From Prosopocoilus inquinatus (lineage: Eukaryota > Arthropoda > Insecta > Coleoptera > Lucanidae): DNA of 64,000 nt. Below the pieces are notes generated by a model, which was not told the origin of the DNA, made no database searches, and worked only from the letters and a program-made list of their open reading frames with translations. Made by a program: the position numbers and the translations under genes. This document shows positions 29,538 to 39,218 of this stretch, piece after piece. The first letter of the stretch is position 1. Each line of letters opens with the position of its first letter. The stretch covers positions 23,585,001 to 23,649,000 of the forward strand of contig CM069877.1 of NCBI GenBank assembly GCA_036172665.1, in the 5' to 3' direction.

Positions 29538-30734
29538 TTGTTTTTTACGAATATGCGTCAGAAACGTTGTGGGCCTGCTCATCACTATGTGCCCATATTG
29601 TGACACCCCTGCAGCACTTTAGTCTATCGTAGTTGCAAACCAATGTTCTATCTTGCGCATAGAAAAGGTTATGTAAGCCAGAGAAGCAACATGCATGCTT
29701 CTCCCTCGAAGGTCAGCGAAAGACTGACGCAGGGGGGTAGATCTTTTATACGACAAGGTGGTACTAAGTTTTACTTCCGTCTGGCAAATACAGATGGCAG
29801 CCAAACTCGTGAATTTTTGATGTTGGCAGACCCAAGACTCGGGATTGTACACCTGAGGTTGGTAGAATTGGTAGAAAATATCATGTGAATACCATATCCA
29901 CCAATCATGTCCGTCTTTTCGCCATAGTGGATTTCTATGTCATCTTTGGTTAAGTTTTGCTTTCATTCATCTTTCAAAATTGTACTGACGAATTCTGAGT
30001 GATAAAGAAAGAAACTGCTAATTTTATGTTTGGGCATTTGTTGAATTAGTGGATTGTGTATGCTTGATTACATATTTCACACGTAGACATTATTTTTTAA
30101 CTGGTAACAATAATCTATTAACAATTACTGTTATAATTGTTATATAAATGTTAGTATAATTAATTATTATTGCGTCGAAAGAATATGGGTTAGAAATATG
30201 CATTTCCTGTATTAGATTTACCAGGTAAGAATAATAGTTTATATATAGAAAGCAAGAAAATTAAATGTGGAAATTTTATTTAGGATTCAAGGAGTCCCCA
30301 ACACTGGAAAATTGTTTCTGGCAGTCACCACATCAAATAACCTGTTACACCTGAGAGAAACAAGGAGGTCCTTGTACTTGCTTTATTAGAAGTGTAAATA
30401 TTTAAGTCAATTATTATAGATGCATTGCACAGTGGAATCATCTCTTGAGCATTTGTCACTAACACAAAAACCACACCAGAAAGTTTATCTTCATGACATG
30501 GTAATTGTTTGAAGCAGACAGCTTAGTTATTGAATATGTAAGTGACAGTACACAGCAGAATTTAGTTGATTTAGTTATTTCTCTGAAATAAGGTGCGGTG
30601 CTAATTCAGAAGCAGACAAAATAGTAATCTATGAGGCATTTGTTGAAGTGTTCCCATCAACTTCTAGGGGAATAAATTATTCAACAGGAATTAGTTTTGC
30701 AATTGCACCTGACAGTGATAAAAAAATTTTGTTA

Positions 30735-31080
30735 TGCGAAATAAAGGTTGGTTTCGGAAATTAATCTAATAACAGCAGCTTGATTAGCTGAACCTTCATC
30801 TGAAATTATGGCTAACACATGTAAACCACAATCAGTCAGCAGTCGAATAATAATAATTCAAGAGTTGACATAGTTCCTTGACAAAAGCGAACATTCAGTT
30901 TCTTTCCACTTTCTATGAATTCCCTTCACAATAAATGTTAATGCATGATCAGTAAATACTAGGTCCTAGATGAGGTCCACTAAAATCTACAAAACCTCTA
31001 ACAGGATCACTTTGTTTGTCGTATTCGTGGCCAGGAGGGAGTCTACACATTAGAACAATATTTCCCAGTCAATTTAGTTT
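30735..31080 (-). pseudogene. P-element/THAP9-like transposase relic
   Basis: Minus-strand translation gives EYDKQSDPVRGFVDFSG (31025-30975), then in a shifted frame TDHALTFIVKGIHRKWKE (30945-30890), then GLHVLAIISDEGSANQAAV (30805-30750). These are successive blocks of the RNase H-like core of P-element/THAP9 transposases: a GFVDxG strand, the HALxFxxKGxxxxWK block and a SDxGSxN block. Two frameshifts and several stops show it is dead. The N-terminal THAP finger is not seen. Confidence 0.65.
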
Positions 31081-31289
31081 TTGGACCAAGTTTAGATTGA
31101 GATTAATTTTAATATGTTTTGAATTGTTACTCTTAAGACTATTTTTGTTAAATAAATAGTTTTGTACCATTTTTTAATTTCTTATTATTACTTTTTGTAT
31201 TTAGCTACACGTTAATAAATCGTATCGTATAGAATTGTATCGTAATTTATATATATCTTTTATTTTATTGATTTGATCAAACTTCATAT

Positions 31290-31384
31290 ATAGTACACGT
31301 GAATTATTCAGTGAAAGGATAGTAAGTGATTACGTAAATACAAAGTAGTCACTTATTGTTCTTTCACCGAATAATTCACATGTA
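31290..31384. repeat. 95-bp hairpin
   Basis: AGTACACGTGAATTATTCAG pairs with CGAATAATTCACATGTACT at the other end, continuing through AGTAAGTGA/TCACTTATT. No TSD found; MITE-like. Confidence 0.6.
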
Positions 31385-31926
31385 CTTATAAATAATTTTT
31401 TTTATGGGTGTGCGGGGATTTATTTAAATTTCCCGGCCTTTTCCTTTAACAGGGTTCTGCATTATTATTAATGTACTTATGTCAGGCAAATACAGATGGC
31501 GTAAATACTCGACACCACTTTCATATGCAAGACTCAGCAGTCTCTTTTCTTCCTTATCTATGGACTGACGATTTGGGCAGCGGGGAAAGGGACACCCACA
31601 TTCAACACCATTTCAATTAATAGGTATTTTTAGGTATCAATAATTTTAGAAAAAGAAAACAACAATCGTTTAGATAATTATAAAGTGATCAGTTTAGTAT
31701 TTTTTTTAACTTCAAATGATTCTCCAAGTAAAAGTTATTCTTAAAAAATTTTAGTGCTCCTTTCAGCAATTTTTTGCAGTAAGAAAAATTACATTAATCA
31801 TAATTCTAAAACTATAGTTGTTCGTCTTCCTTTCTTCAACATATATTTTTTTTGGCAATTTATAGTCATCCCTGAAGGAGTACAAATTTAAAAAATCGCT
31901 TCTGAGGTAGTTCCGTCTCTTAAGAT

Positions 31927-32612
31927 GCCGGCAAATGCCGATCATAACCAAAAGTCTACATATTTATTGATCTGCTTGCAAAATTAACCCTCAATGTAAA
32001 AGTACTTAAAAAGAGAATGAAATAAATTTCGACTTACCATTCCTATAATCTACTATAAGTAAAGTATTTTTAAAAAGAACTATTAAATTTGTCGAAGTTG
32101 TTCAAGCAGATTATATTTTAAAGGCAATAAAAACAGGTTAAAAAGTTTCATTTAATACCTTGGCATGATACATTTTTTAAAGGGCTAAAAATCATAGAAA
32201 ACAAATTCGTATTGGTTTATATTTTTTTTAAATAAATTGGAATATTAAGTATGCGACTACAAATGTTATATTAACAAATTATACAATTGATGAAAAGTAC
32301 TTTTGGCACGATTTAGCTCCTAATGTCCCACTGTGCGATGCTGTGCTATCGAAAATTGTTCATTAAAACAAACAAAATTGTAACATTTCGATGACTAACC
32401 GACGACTAAGAAAGAAATACGAGATCAGCGCAAATACATTAATGCGGCCTAAGCAAAATAAGCAAAGGACCGAGAGCTGAAATTATTCGAAACGCATTAT
32501 AAAGTCGTCTATTGGCTTGTGTGTGTTGTGTTAGTGTTGTGATAGTGCTTAATTTCTGCAGGGCTAAGTAAAGGTGAGTTTTCTCACAGAGCATTCTTGT
32601 TATTCTTGATAT
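31927..32612. other. No feature recognised
   Basis: AT-rich sequence between foldback element 1 and Gypsy A copy 2. 32495-32580 has a run of GTGTTGTGTTAGTGTTGTG. Confidence 0.3.
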
Positions 32613-33052
32613 TGTGGCGCGCCACTCAGCTCACTACGTCACATTGAAGGTGTCAAGAAGTCGGTTCGTTATTGTGCGTCATCGGCCGCCGCGCCGCCGG
32701 GCTGTCTATACCGAACAAACTCGACTTTTCCAGCGTCTTCGAAGATGGAACAAACGAGAAGGCAGCGTAGAATATCAAATCGGCCGAGGTTGACTCAAGA
32801 GCCAGTCGAGTTTAGAGATCGTCGAAGTTAGATATAGTGTGTAAATAAATTGTTACAAATAAATTAGATTATAAGCATTATTAAATTACGGTTAAGTTTG
32901 TTACCGAGTATTTTATTCGATTAAATAAGTTAATTTAAACCCTAGAAACGTAACAGTGGTGTCGGTGTGCGAGTTTGTGCAAATAAATAAACAATTTAAA
33001 GTAGATTAAATTTAATCAGATTATTAAATAAGTACAGTATCGGAAAAAAACA

Positions 33053-33352
33053 ATGGCTTCGAGAAAAGTGTTGTTGAAAGACTTAAAAGTGGCAGAATTA
33101 AAAACCGAATTGGAAGAACGAGAGTTAGAAACCTGTGGTTTGAAAGGCGCACTTCAACAGCGTGTCCGATGCGATTTGTTGACAGCTGGTGAAGATCCAG
33201 AGACGTTCCTTTTCGAAATTTCGTGTGGTTCCGTCGATTTTAATAAAATCTTGAAGGATGAATTTCGAGAACAATCCAGAAATTTAGAGGAAAAGCTTCT
33301 AGAACAATCTGTAAATTTCAAGGACGAACTTCGACGAACTTACAATTTGTAA
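33053..33352 (+). pseudogene. Gag N-terminal fragment, Gypsy A copy 2
   Basis: Same SAP-type start as copies 1 and 3 (LKDLKVAELKTELEEREL) followed by three repeat units (EQSRNLEEKLLEQSVNFKDELR). The frame stops just before the deletion junction at about 33352. Confidence 0.8.
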
Positions 33353-33364
33353 ACTTGAGATGAG

Positions 33365-34974
33365 GAAACTATTGCGTCACAAGAAGGGAATTGCTAGCCG
33401 TCGTAAAAACAACAGAACACTTCTACAAGTACTTGTATGGTAGACCCTTCCTCCTGAGGACCGACCATGCCGCTATAAAATGGCTTCTCCGTTTCAAGAA
33501 CCCAGAAGGGCAAGTTGCACGATGAATCGAACGACTTCAGGAGTACGATTTTGAAATTCAGCATCGGGCAGGAACTAGCCATCGAAATGCCGATGCTTTG
33601 TCGAGAAGACCCTGTGCCGAAGAGTGTAAGCACTGTAGTCGTTTGGACGAGAAAGTAGCCACGACTGCGAGAACAGCCATTGCTGACGACAAATGGCAAG
33701 CCGAAGAACTGCGAAGAGACCAGGAGAACGACCCGGATTTGAAATTAGTGCTAGAGTGGAAAAGCAGGGACGCGAGGCCTACCTGGGAAGAGGTAGCACC
33801 ATGTGCACCGTCCGTAAAATCATACTGGGCGCAGTGGGACTCCATAGTGTTGGATCGTGGTCTTCTGAGACGAAGCATGGAGAATCCAGAAGGCATGGAA
33901 GAGAAGACACAGTTACTAATCCCCAAGAATAGGGTGCCAGAAGTTCTGAGGGATCTTCACGATGGAACTTCGGGAGGGCATCTGGGAGTTAAGAAGACTA
34001 TGGAGAAGGTGCGCGAAAGATTTTACTGGGTGAACTGCAAGGAAGACGTGAAGGATTGGTGCAGAAAGTGTGCGGTCTGCGCAGCCTGTAACGGTCCCCA
34101 CAGGCGGGGTAAGGCCCCCATGAGACAGTACAACGTTGGAAGACCTTTTGAAAGAGTTGCCATCGATGTAGCCGGCCCGTTTCCAGAAACGAATGGAGGA
34201 AACAAGTACATCGTCGTGGTAATGGATTACTTTAGCAAGAGGGTTGAAGCTTACGCCCTACCTAACCAAGAGGCAGTCACTATTGCGGAAGTCCTTGTCA
34301 GGGAATGGATCAGTCGGTATGGTGCATATATGGAACTGCATTCAGACCAAGGAAGGAACTTTGAATCGGCCTTGTTCAAGAACGTGTGTACTCTGCTCGG
34401 CGTACGAAAAACTAGAACAACTGCACACCACCCACAGTCGGACGGAATGGTGGAAAGGTTCAATAGAACCATCAACCAACATTTGTCCAAGATCGTTTCT
34501 GATCATCAGAAGGACTGGGACACGTACATCCCCCTGTTTCTAATGGCATACCGCTCGTCCGTTCACGAGACAACAGGGGAGACTCTGAGAGCGAGACTGC
34601 CCTGCGACCTGAAGTTTGGTGTGAAGCCTGGCGAAGTCTTTGCCGACGAAGATTACGTGAGCAAATTACGGAGGAAAATGGACGACATCCACAACCAAGT
34701 GCGTCACAATATACAGACGGCGAGCGATCGGATGAAGGAGCACTATGACATCAACGCTCAACACGGGGGATACCAACCTGGAGCACTGGTCTGGCTTTAT
34801 AACCCCCAAAGACGTCGAGGCCTCTCCCCAAAATTGCAGACTTCTTGGGAAGGTCCTTACAAAGTGAAAAAACGGATCAACGACGTCGTTTACCGTATCA
34901 AGAGTGTCCCCCCATGGCAAACCCAAAGTAATCCACTTCAACCGGATAACCCCTTACCATGGAAAAGCAGATGA
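33365..34974 (+). pseudogene. RNase H end and integrase, Gypsy A copy 2
   Basis: The RNase H tail (TRRELLAVVKT, HAAIKWLL) has a TGA at about 33524, then open frame from 33598 through the integrase HHCC (GGHLG, CRKCAVC) and DDE (IDVAGPFP, HSDQGRNFES, DGMVERFNRT). The segment ETLRARLPCD lacks about nine residues present in copy 3. A frameshift in the integrase tail near 34905 (PPWQTQSNP) disconnects the macrodomain. Confidence 0.85.
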
Positions 34975-35048
34975 AGTAGTAGTACAAAGGGCGCAAGTTT
35001 CCGAAGTGAACATCTCATCACGCCGAAGGAAGCAAGGCACGGTTTGGA

Positions 35049-35600
35049 GTGATCACGGAGAAGCAACAAGATCTCTTTAAAGTGCCACAGGAGTACAGTC
35101 TGGCCCACTGCGTAGCAGAAGACCTGAAAATGTCCAAAGGAATCGCTCAGGTGTTTAGGAAGAAATTTGGCCAAATCGAGGAGCTCCGAAGACAGCATCG
35201 CGTGGTAGGCAAGAGTTGGCAGATCATCGATTCGACGGCAGATTGGAGGCGCCACGTGCATTATTTGGTCACTAAGAAAACATCAAGCGGTAAACCTGAC
35301 TATCAAAGTATGTGGAGAGCCCTATATAGCCTGAGGAGACAGCTAATATAGAACCACCAGATCAAGTTAGCCATCCCCAAATTGGGCTGCGGATTGGACG
35401 GACTAGACTGGAGAGTAATTCGAAGAATGCTGGAAGTCATCTTCCACAGAACGGGAATTGAAGTCCTAGTCTGCAGCCACCACCCACAGGCAATAGTCAG
35501 CAACAGCAAAACCGTGGACTGCTACTTCTTCCAGACGTGAAGTTGCGAAAATGGGCCAGCACGTAGATTTCGACATCCTCCTTCAAGACTATTACCAGGA
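35049..35600 (+). pseudogene. Macrodomain and CCCH finger, Gypsy A copy 2, broken
   Basis: EYSLAHCVAEDLKMSKGIAQVF and YLVTKKTSSGKPDYQSM are kept, then a TAG at 35349 where the other copies have GAG. KLGCGLDGLDW follows in frame at 35380. The CCCH finger is damaged by a TGA and altered residues (near 35535-35575). Confidence 0.8.
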
Positions 35601-35976
35601 ACATTTCGAGACGAAACGTTTTTAACAAGGAGGCAGTGTGGCGAGCCACTCAGCTCACTACGTCACACTGAAGGCGTCAAGAAGTCGGTTCATTATTGTC
35701 ATCGGCCGCCGCGCCGTCGGGCTGTCTATACCAAACAAACTCGGCATTTCCAGCATCTTCGAAGATGGAACAAACGAGAAGGCAGCGTAGAATATAAAAT
35801 CGGCCGGGGTTGACTCAGGAGCCAGTCGAGTTCTAATTAGCGATCGTCGAAGTTAGATTTATTTTATAAAATAAATTGTTACAAATAAATTAGATGGTAA
35901 TCCTTATTAAATTACGGTTCGTTACCGAGTGTTTTATTCGATTAAATAAGTTAATTTAAACCCTAGAAACGTAACA

Positions 35977-36998
35977 ATGTTATTGTTATTTTTATTATTC
36001 TTGCTATTTTTTGTAAAAAGCAGATCTGATGCTTTAGTTGGGCTTGATTTTGAATTAGAAAATAAGCTAGTCGTCCTAGCGGAAGACCGACGTGACGTGG
36101 GGGATTCGCACGGCGGAGTTGACCGCAGACGCTAGACGACCCGGGAGTTGTAGAAATATAACCGCAGGCGCTAGTGACCTGGGGGTTATCAAAATAAGGG
36201 CGCCGTTTGGGCGGTTTTGCATGCACCTTCTCCGTTCGCGCGGGGTCAGCACGCACGAGCGCACCTGCATACCATGGACATAGCAATTTTCGGATGAACC
36301 GAACTTATTTGTATAGCTGATTTTGGGAGAACCAATAGTGCTAGATTGAGCATTAAATTACGTAACCTGATATTTGCAATAATCGTGGATGACCAGAATG
36401 CTCAGGTTGCTTTTCTTTTACATGTAAAATCCCGTCTAATCAAACCACGAAATATGAACACCTCGCCGACGATGTCGCCCCTCCGTTCGACCGTAAATAG
36501 TACTGAATAAATTCTAATATTTGTTAGCAAAAAAAAATAATAATAAATAAATAAGTAAAAGGCGGAATTCTATAATTTGGTTGAATTTGCTAAAATTTCA
36601 AATGATTGGTTATATAAGACTCACAGAAATGTCAAAGTGTAGCACTTTAGGCTTTAAGTATGACTGTATGTACGCTTGCTACTGTTATACTGGTTGTCCA
36701 AAAGGCACAGAGCAAGAGTGGATTCCTGACATCAAATATTGTCATTTAGCTCAACTCACTTAGTCCGAAAGAATATAATAAAGGAAATACAGTGCGTTAA
36801 TTTCAATTTTCTTAATTGAGTAATTCTTAATATGTTTGACATATTGACAATTTCCGTTAATATCAAAATTTTGATTGCTTCAATAATATAATTCTTAAAA
36901 TGTTTGACATATTGCCTTAAATATTGATATATCGGGGTTTCTAGGGACCAAAAATAATCAGTTTTGTTGTAGCAAATATATTTAGGGCGTTACGTACA
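35977..36998. other. Inter-Gypsy spacer with a short GC-rich patch
   Basis: No gene recognised. 36060-36290 is much richer in C+G than its surroundings and holds two imperfect direct copies of a CCGCAGRCGCTAGNNGACC block (36122 and 36163). Short open frames there show no familiar motif. Confidence 0.35.
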
Positions 36999-37002
36999 GT
37001 AT

Positions 37003-37329
37003 TGTGGCGCGCCAACCGGCTTAGCGCAAGGCGTCAAGAAGTCGGTTCGCTGTTATGTGTCATCGGCCGTCACGCCACCGAGGCCTACATCGAACAGACT
37101 GGAATCTTCCAGCGTAGAGAGTTCCAGACGGCGGCGAATGATATAAAATCGCCCCGGGTTGACTCACGAGGCAGTCGAGTTCGAACAGCGATCGTCGAAG
37201 TTAGATTTTAGTGTGAAAATAAATTGTTACAAATAAATTAGTTTTTAAGCTTTATTAAATTACGGTTAAGTTTTTATCGAGTGTTTTATTCGTTTAAATA
37301 AATAAACTCTAAACCCTAGAAACGTAACA
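37003..37329 (+). repeat. 5' LTR, Gypsy A copy 3
   Basis: TGTGGCGCGCCAACC...GAAACGTAACA, 327 bp, followed by G and TGGTGTCACAAGTGGGATTT, a good match to a tRNA-Leu-type primer site. Confidence 0.9.
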
Positions 37330-37428
37330 GTGGTGTCACAAGTGGGATTTGTGCAAATAAATAAACAATTTAAAGTAAATTAAATTTAATCAGATTATTA
37401 AATAAGTACAGTATCGAAAAAAAAAACA

Positions 37429-38253
37429 ATGGCTACGAGAAAAGTGTTGTTGAAAGACTTAAAAGTGGCCGAATTAAAAACCGAATTGGAAGAACGAGAG
37501 TTAGAAACCTGTGGTTTGAAAGGCGCACTTCAACAGCGTCTCCGATCCGATTTGTTGACAGCTGGCGAAGATCCAGAGACCTTCCTTTTCGAAATTTCGT
37601 GTGGTCCCGCCGATTTTAATAAAATCCTGAAAGATGAACTTCGAGAACAATCCAGAAATTTAGAGCAAAAGCTTCTAGAACAATCTGGAAATTTCAAGGA
37701 CGAACTTCGAGAACAATCTGGAAATTTCAAGGACGAACTTCGAGAACAATCTAGAAATTTAGAGGAGAAGCTTCTAGAACAATCTGGAAATTTCGATAAA
37801 TTACAGAATAAATTGTTGGAACAATCTAGAGACTTAGACGAGAAATTTCTAGAGCAATCCAGAAATTTCGACGAGAAACTTCTAGAACAGTCCGGAAATT
37901 TGAAGGGTGAATTTCTAGAACAGACGAAAGGACTCGAAGATAAACTAGTGGTAAAAATATCGGAAGAAACAAGAAACCTGCAAGAAAATGTGGAAGAAAT
38001 AATATTCCAGCAGGATAACAAAATCAAAAATCTGGAACAAATCATGGCGGGGTTGCGAGTGTTCGGGGATCAGCCACCAGTAGAAGTACTAGAAAATAAT
38101 GAAACCCGAATTGTGGAAGGACCAGCAGAAAATTCGAAATTAAAAATAAAACCACCAACGTTCGATGGAAAGTCTTCTTGGCCCAACTACTTCAAACAGT
38201 TCGAAGCAGCAGCAAAGGCGAACAGACGGCCAGCGAAAAAGCCACTTCGTTAA
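37429..38253 (+). pseudogene. Gag N-terminal part, Gypsy A copy 3: SAP domain plus 11-residue repeats
   Basis: 274 codons: SAP-like module (residues 7-43), then about nine 11-residue units of the pattern EQSxNxxx(E/K)L(R/L) (residues 75-170), predicted as a continuous coiled coil, then the start of the capsid region (PPTFDGKSSWPNYFKQFEAAAKAN). An indel at about 38228 relative to copy 1 shifts the frame; the capsid continues at 38178-38975 in another frame (EKATSLIVALRGDAIDVLQTMPP). Confidence 0.85.
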
Positions 38254-38975
38254 TTGTGGCCTTGAGAGGGGACGCTATCGATGTGCTACAGACGATGCCG
38301 CCAGAGGAACAAGAAGACTTCGACAAGCTGGTGAATAGGATGGAAATGCGTTACGGAGAGGCCCATCTGACCGAGGTATACCATGCGCAGTTGAGGAATC
38401 GCTGTCAGAAATCCGGAGAAAGTCTTCAGGAATTCGAAGCAGACGTTGCGCGTCTGGCCCAGTTGGCATATCCCACAGCTCCTGTTGAATTCCTCAAATG
38501 TTTGACGGTGCAGACCTTCATAGATGGAATCCGTGACCCAGACAACCAGCAGGCATTGAGAATGACCCATCCGAAGACATCCAAGAACGCATTGGCTTAT
38601 GCCTTGGAATTTGAAGCGGCGAGACGAGTCTCAAGAGGGCATGTCAAGGTGCGAGCGGCTATGGACTTCCAAGAGAAAGAAGAGGAAGAATCCGTTAACG
38701 CCAAGGTGGGATCTGCTATGAAGGAGCGACCCAGGGAATATACCACGGCCGAGGATGTTCGCCGCATTGTGGAACAGGTCTTCAAGCAGAAGAAGCCGCT
38801 GGTGTGGCCAGGAGGAAGGACATGTTCGCAGGCGATGTCCAAAGCCCAGACAGGATCCAAGAAAGCCACAGTTAAACTAAGCCGGGTCGGTGCAGAGGGA
38901 CAACCGTCGATCCATATTCAAAGGCCCCCAAAGACGAAAGCCAACCAAGTAATATCCCTACGGAAGTACCAGTAA
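38178..38975 (+). pseudogene. Gag C-terminal part, Gypsy A copy 3
   Basis: Second half of capsid (LAQLAYPTAPVEFLKCLTVQTFIDGIRD) and a charged tail with a run of glutamates. It ends at a TAA at 38973 just before protease. The protease DTGATK block (39032-39050) is in a further frame. Confidence 0.8.
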
Positions 38976-39218
38976 CCAGCAGTGTCTTCGTGGATGTTAC
39001 CATTGATGACATTCCTCACACCATGTTGTTGGATACGGGTGCGACGAAGACCATCCTAAGACCCGACGTCATTAAGTCATCTGGACGCACAGTGGAGACT
39101 GAAAACTGCAACTAGAACATCAGCAACTGTCCACGGTGAAGTAGAGGTTATCATCACCATTGGTTCAACTCCAATAAAGCACCGTGCACTGGTAGCGGAC
39201 ATAGAGGACGAGGCAATT

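Larger units (their letters stand above)
29746..31559. mobile_element. Inserted 1.8-kb segment in the right arm of foldback element 1
   Basis: Absent from the left arm, where ACGCATGACTTACGATTTGG is continuous at about 25510-25530 (inverted). It carries a P-element-like relic on the minus strand. A diverged 60-bp direct repeat starts with GGCAAATACAGATGGC at both 29780 and 31484. A palindrome of about 95 bp lies at 31290-31384. I could not define clean ends or a TSD. Confidence 0.55.
18232..31926. mobile_element. Foldback element 1, nested host of Gypsy A copy 1 and Harbinger
   Basis: The left arm is now in three pieces: 18232-18480, 25426-25655 and 28773-28835. Joined in order they are the reverse complement of the right arm pieces 29538-29745 and 31560-31926. 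Examples: ATCTAAACGATTGTTGTTTT (18450s) faces AAAACAACAATCGTTTAGAT (31660s), and CTGCAGGGGTGTCACAAT (25638) faces its complement at 29594. The loop is the AT-rich 28836-29537. The interruptions are Gypsy A copy 1 (18481-25425), a Harbinger (25656-28772) and a 1.8-kb segment (29746-31559). Each empty site can be read in the other arm. Confidence 0.75.
32613..35976 (+). mobile_element. Gypsy family A, copy 2, internally deleted
   Basis: LTRs at 32613-32955 (343 bp) and 35637-35976 (340 bp) belong to a different sub-family from copies 1 and 3 (ACTCAGCTCACTACGTCAC after TGTGGCGCGCC) and differ from each other by several percent, so it is older. Flanks ATAT and ATGT are an imperfect TSD. Gag jumps from its repeat region (33350) straight into RNase H (33365), removing about 3 kb with capsid, protease and RT. 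Confidence 0.85.

Noticed and set aside
29733..31575. 8-bp TSD GACTGACG for the P-like segment
   Set aside because: GACTGACG is present on both sides, but comparison with the opposite arm shows that the two words correspond to different arm positions, so it is not a clear duplication.
37530..38045. Minus-strand 171-codon serine/cysteine-rich ORF
   Set aside because: It is the antisense shadow of the Gag 11-residue repeats in copy 3; its repetitive look comes from the sense strand.
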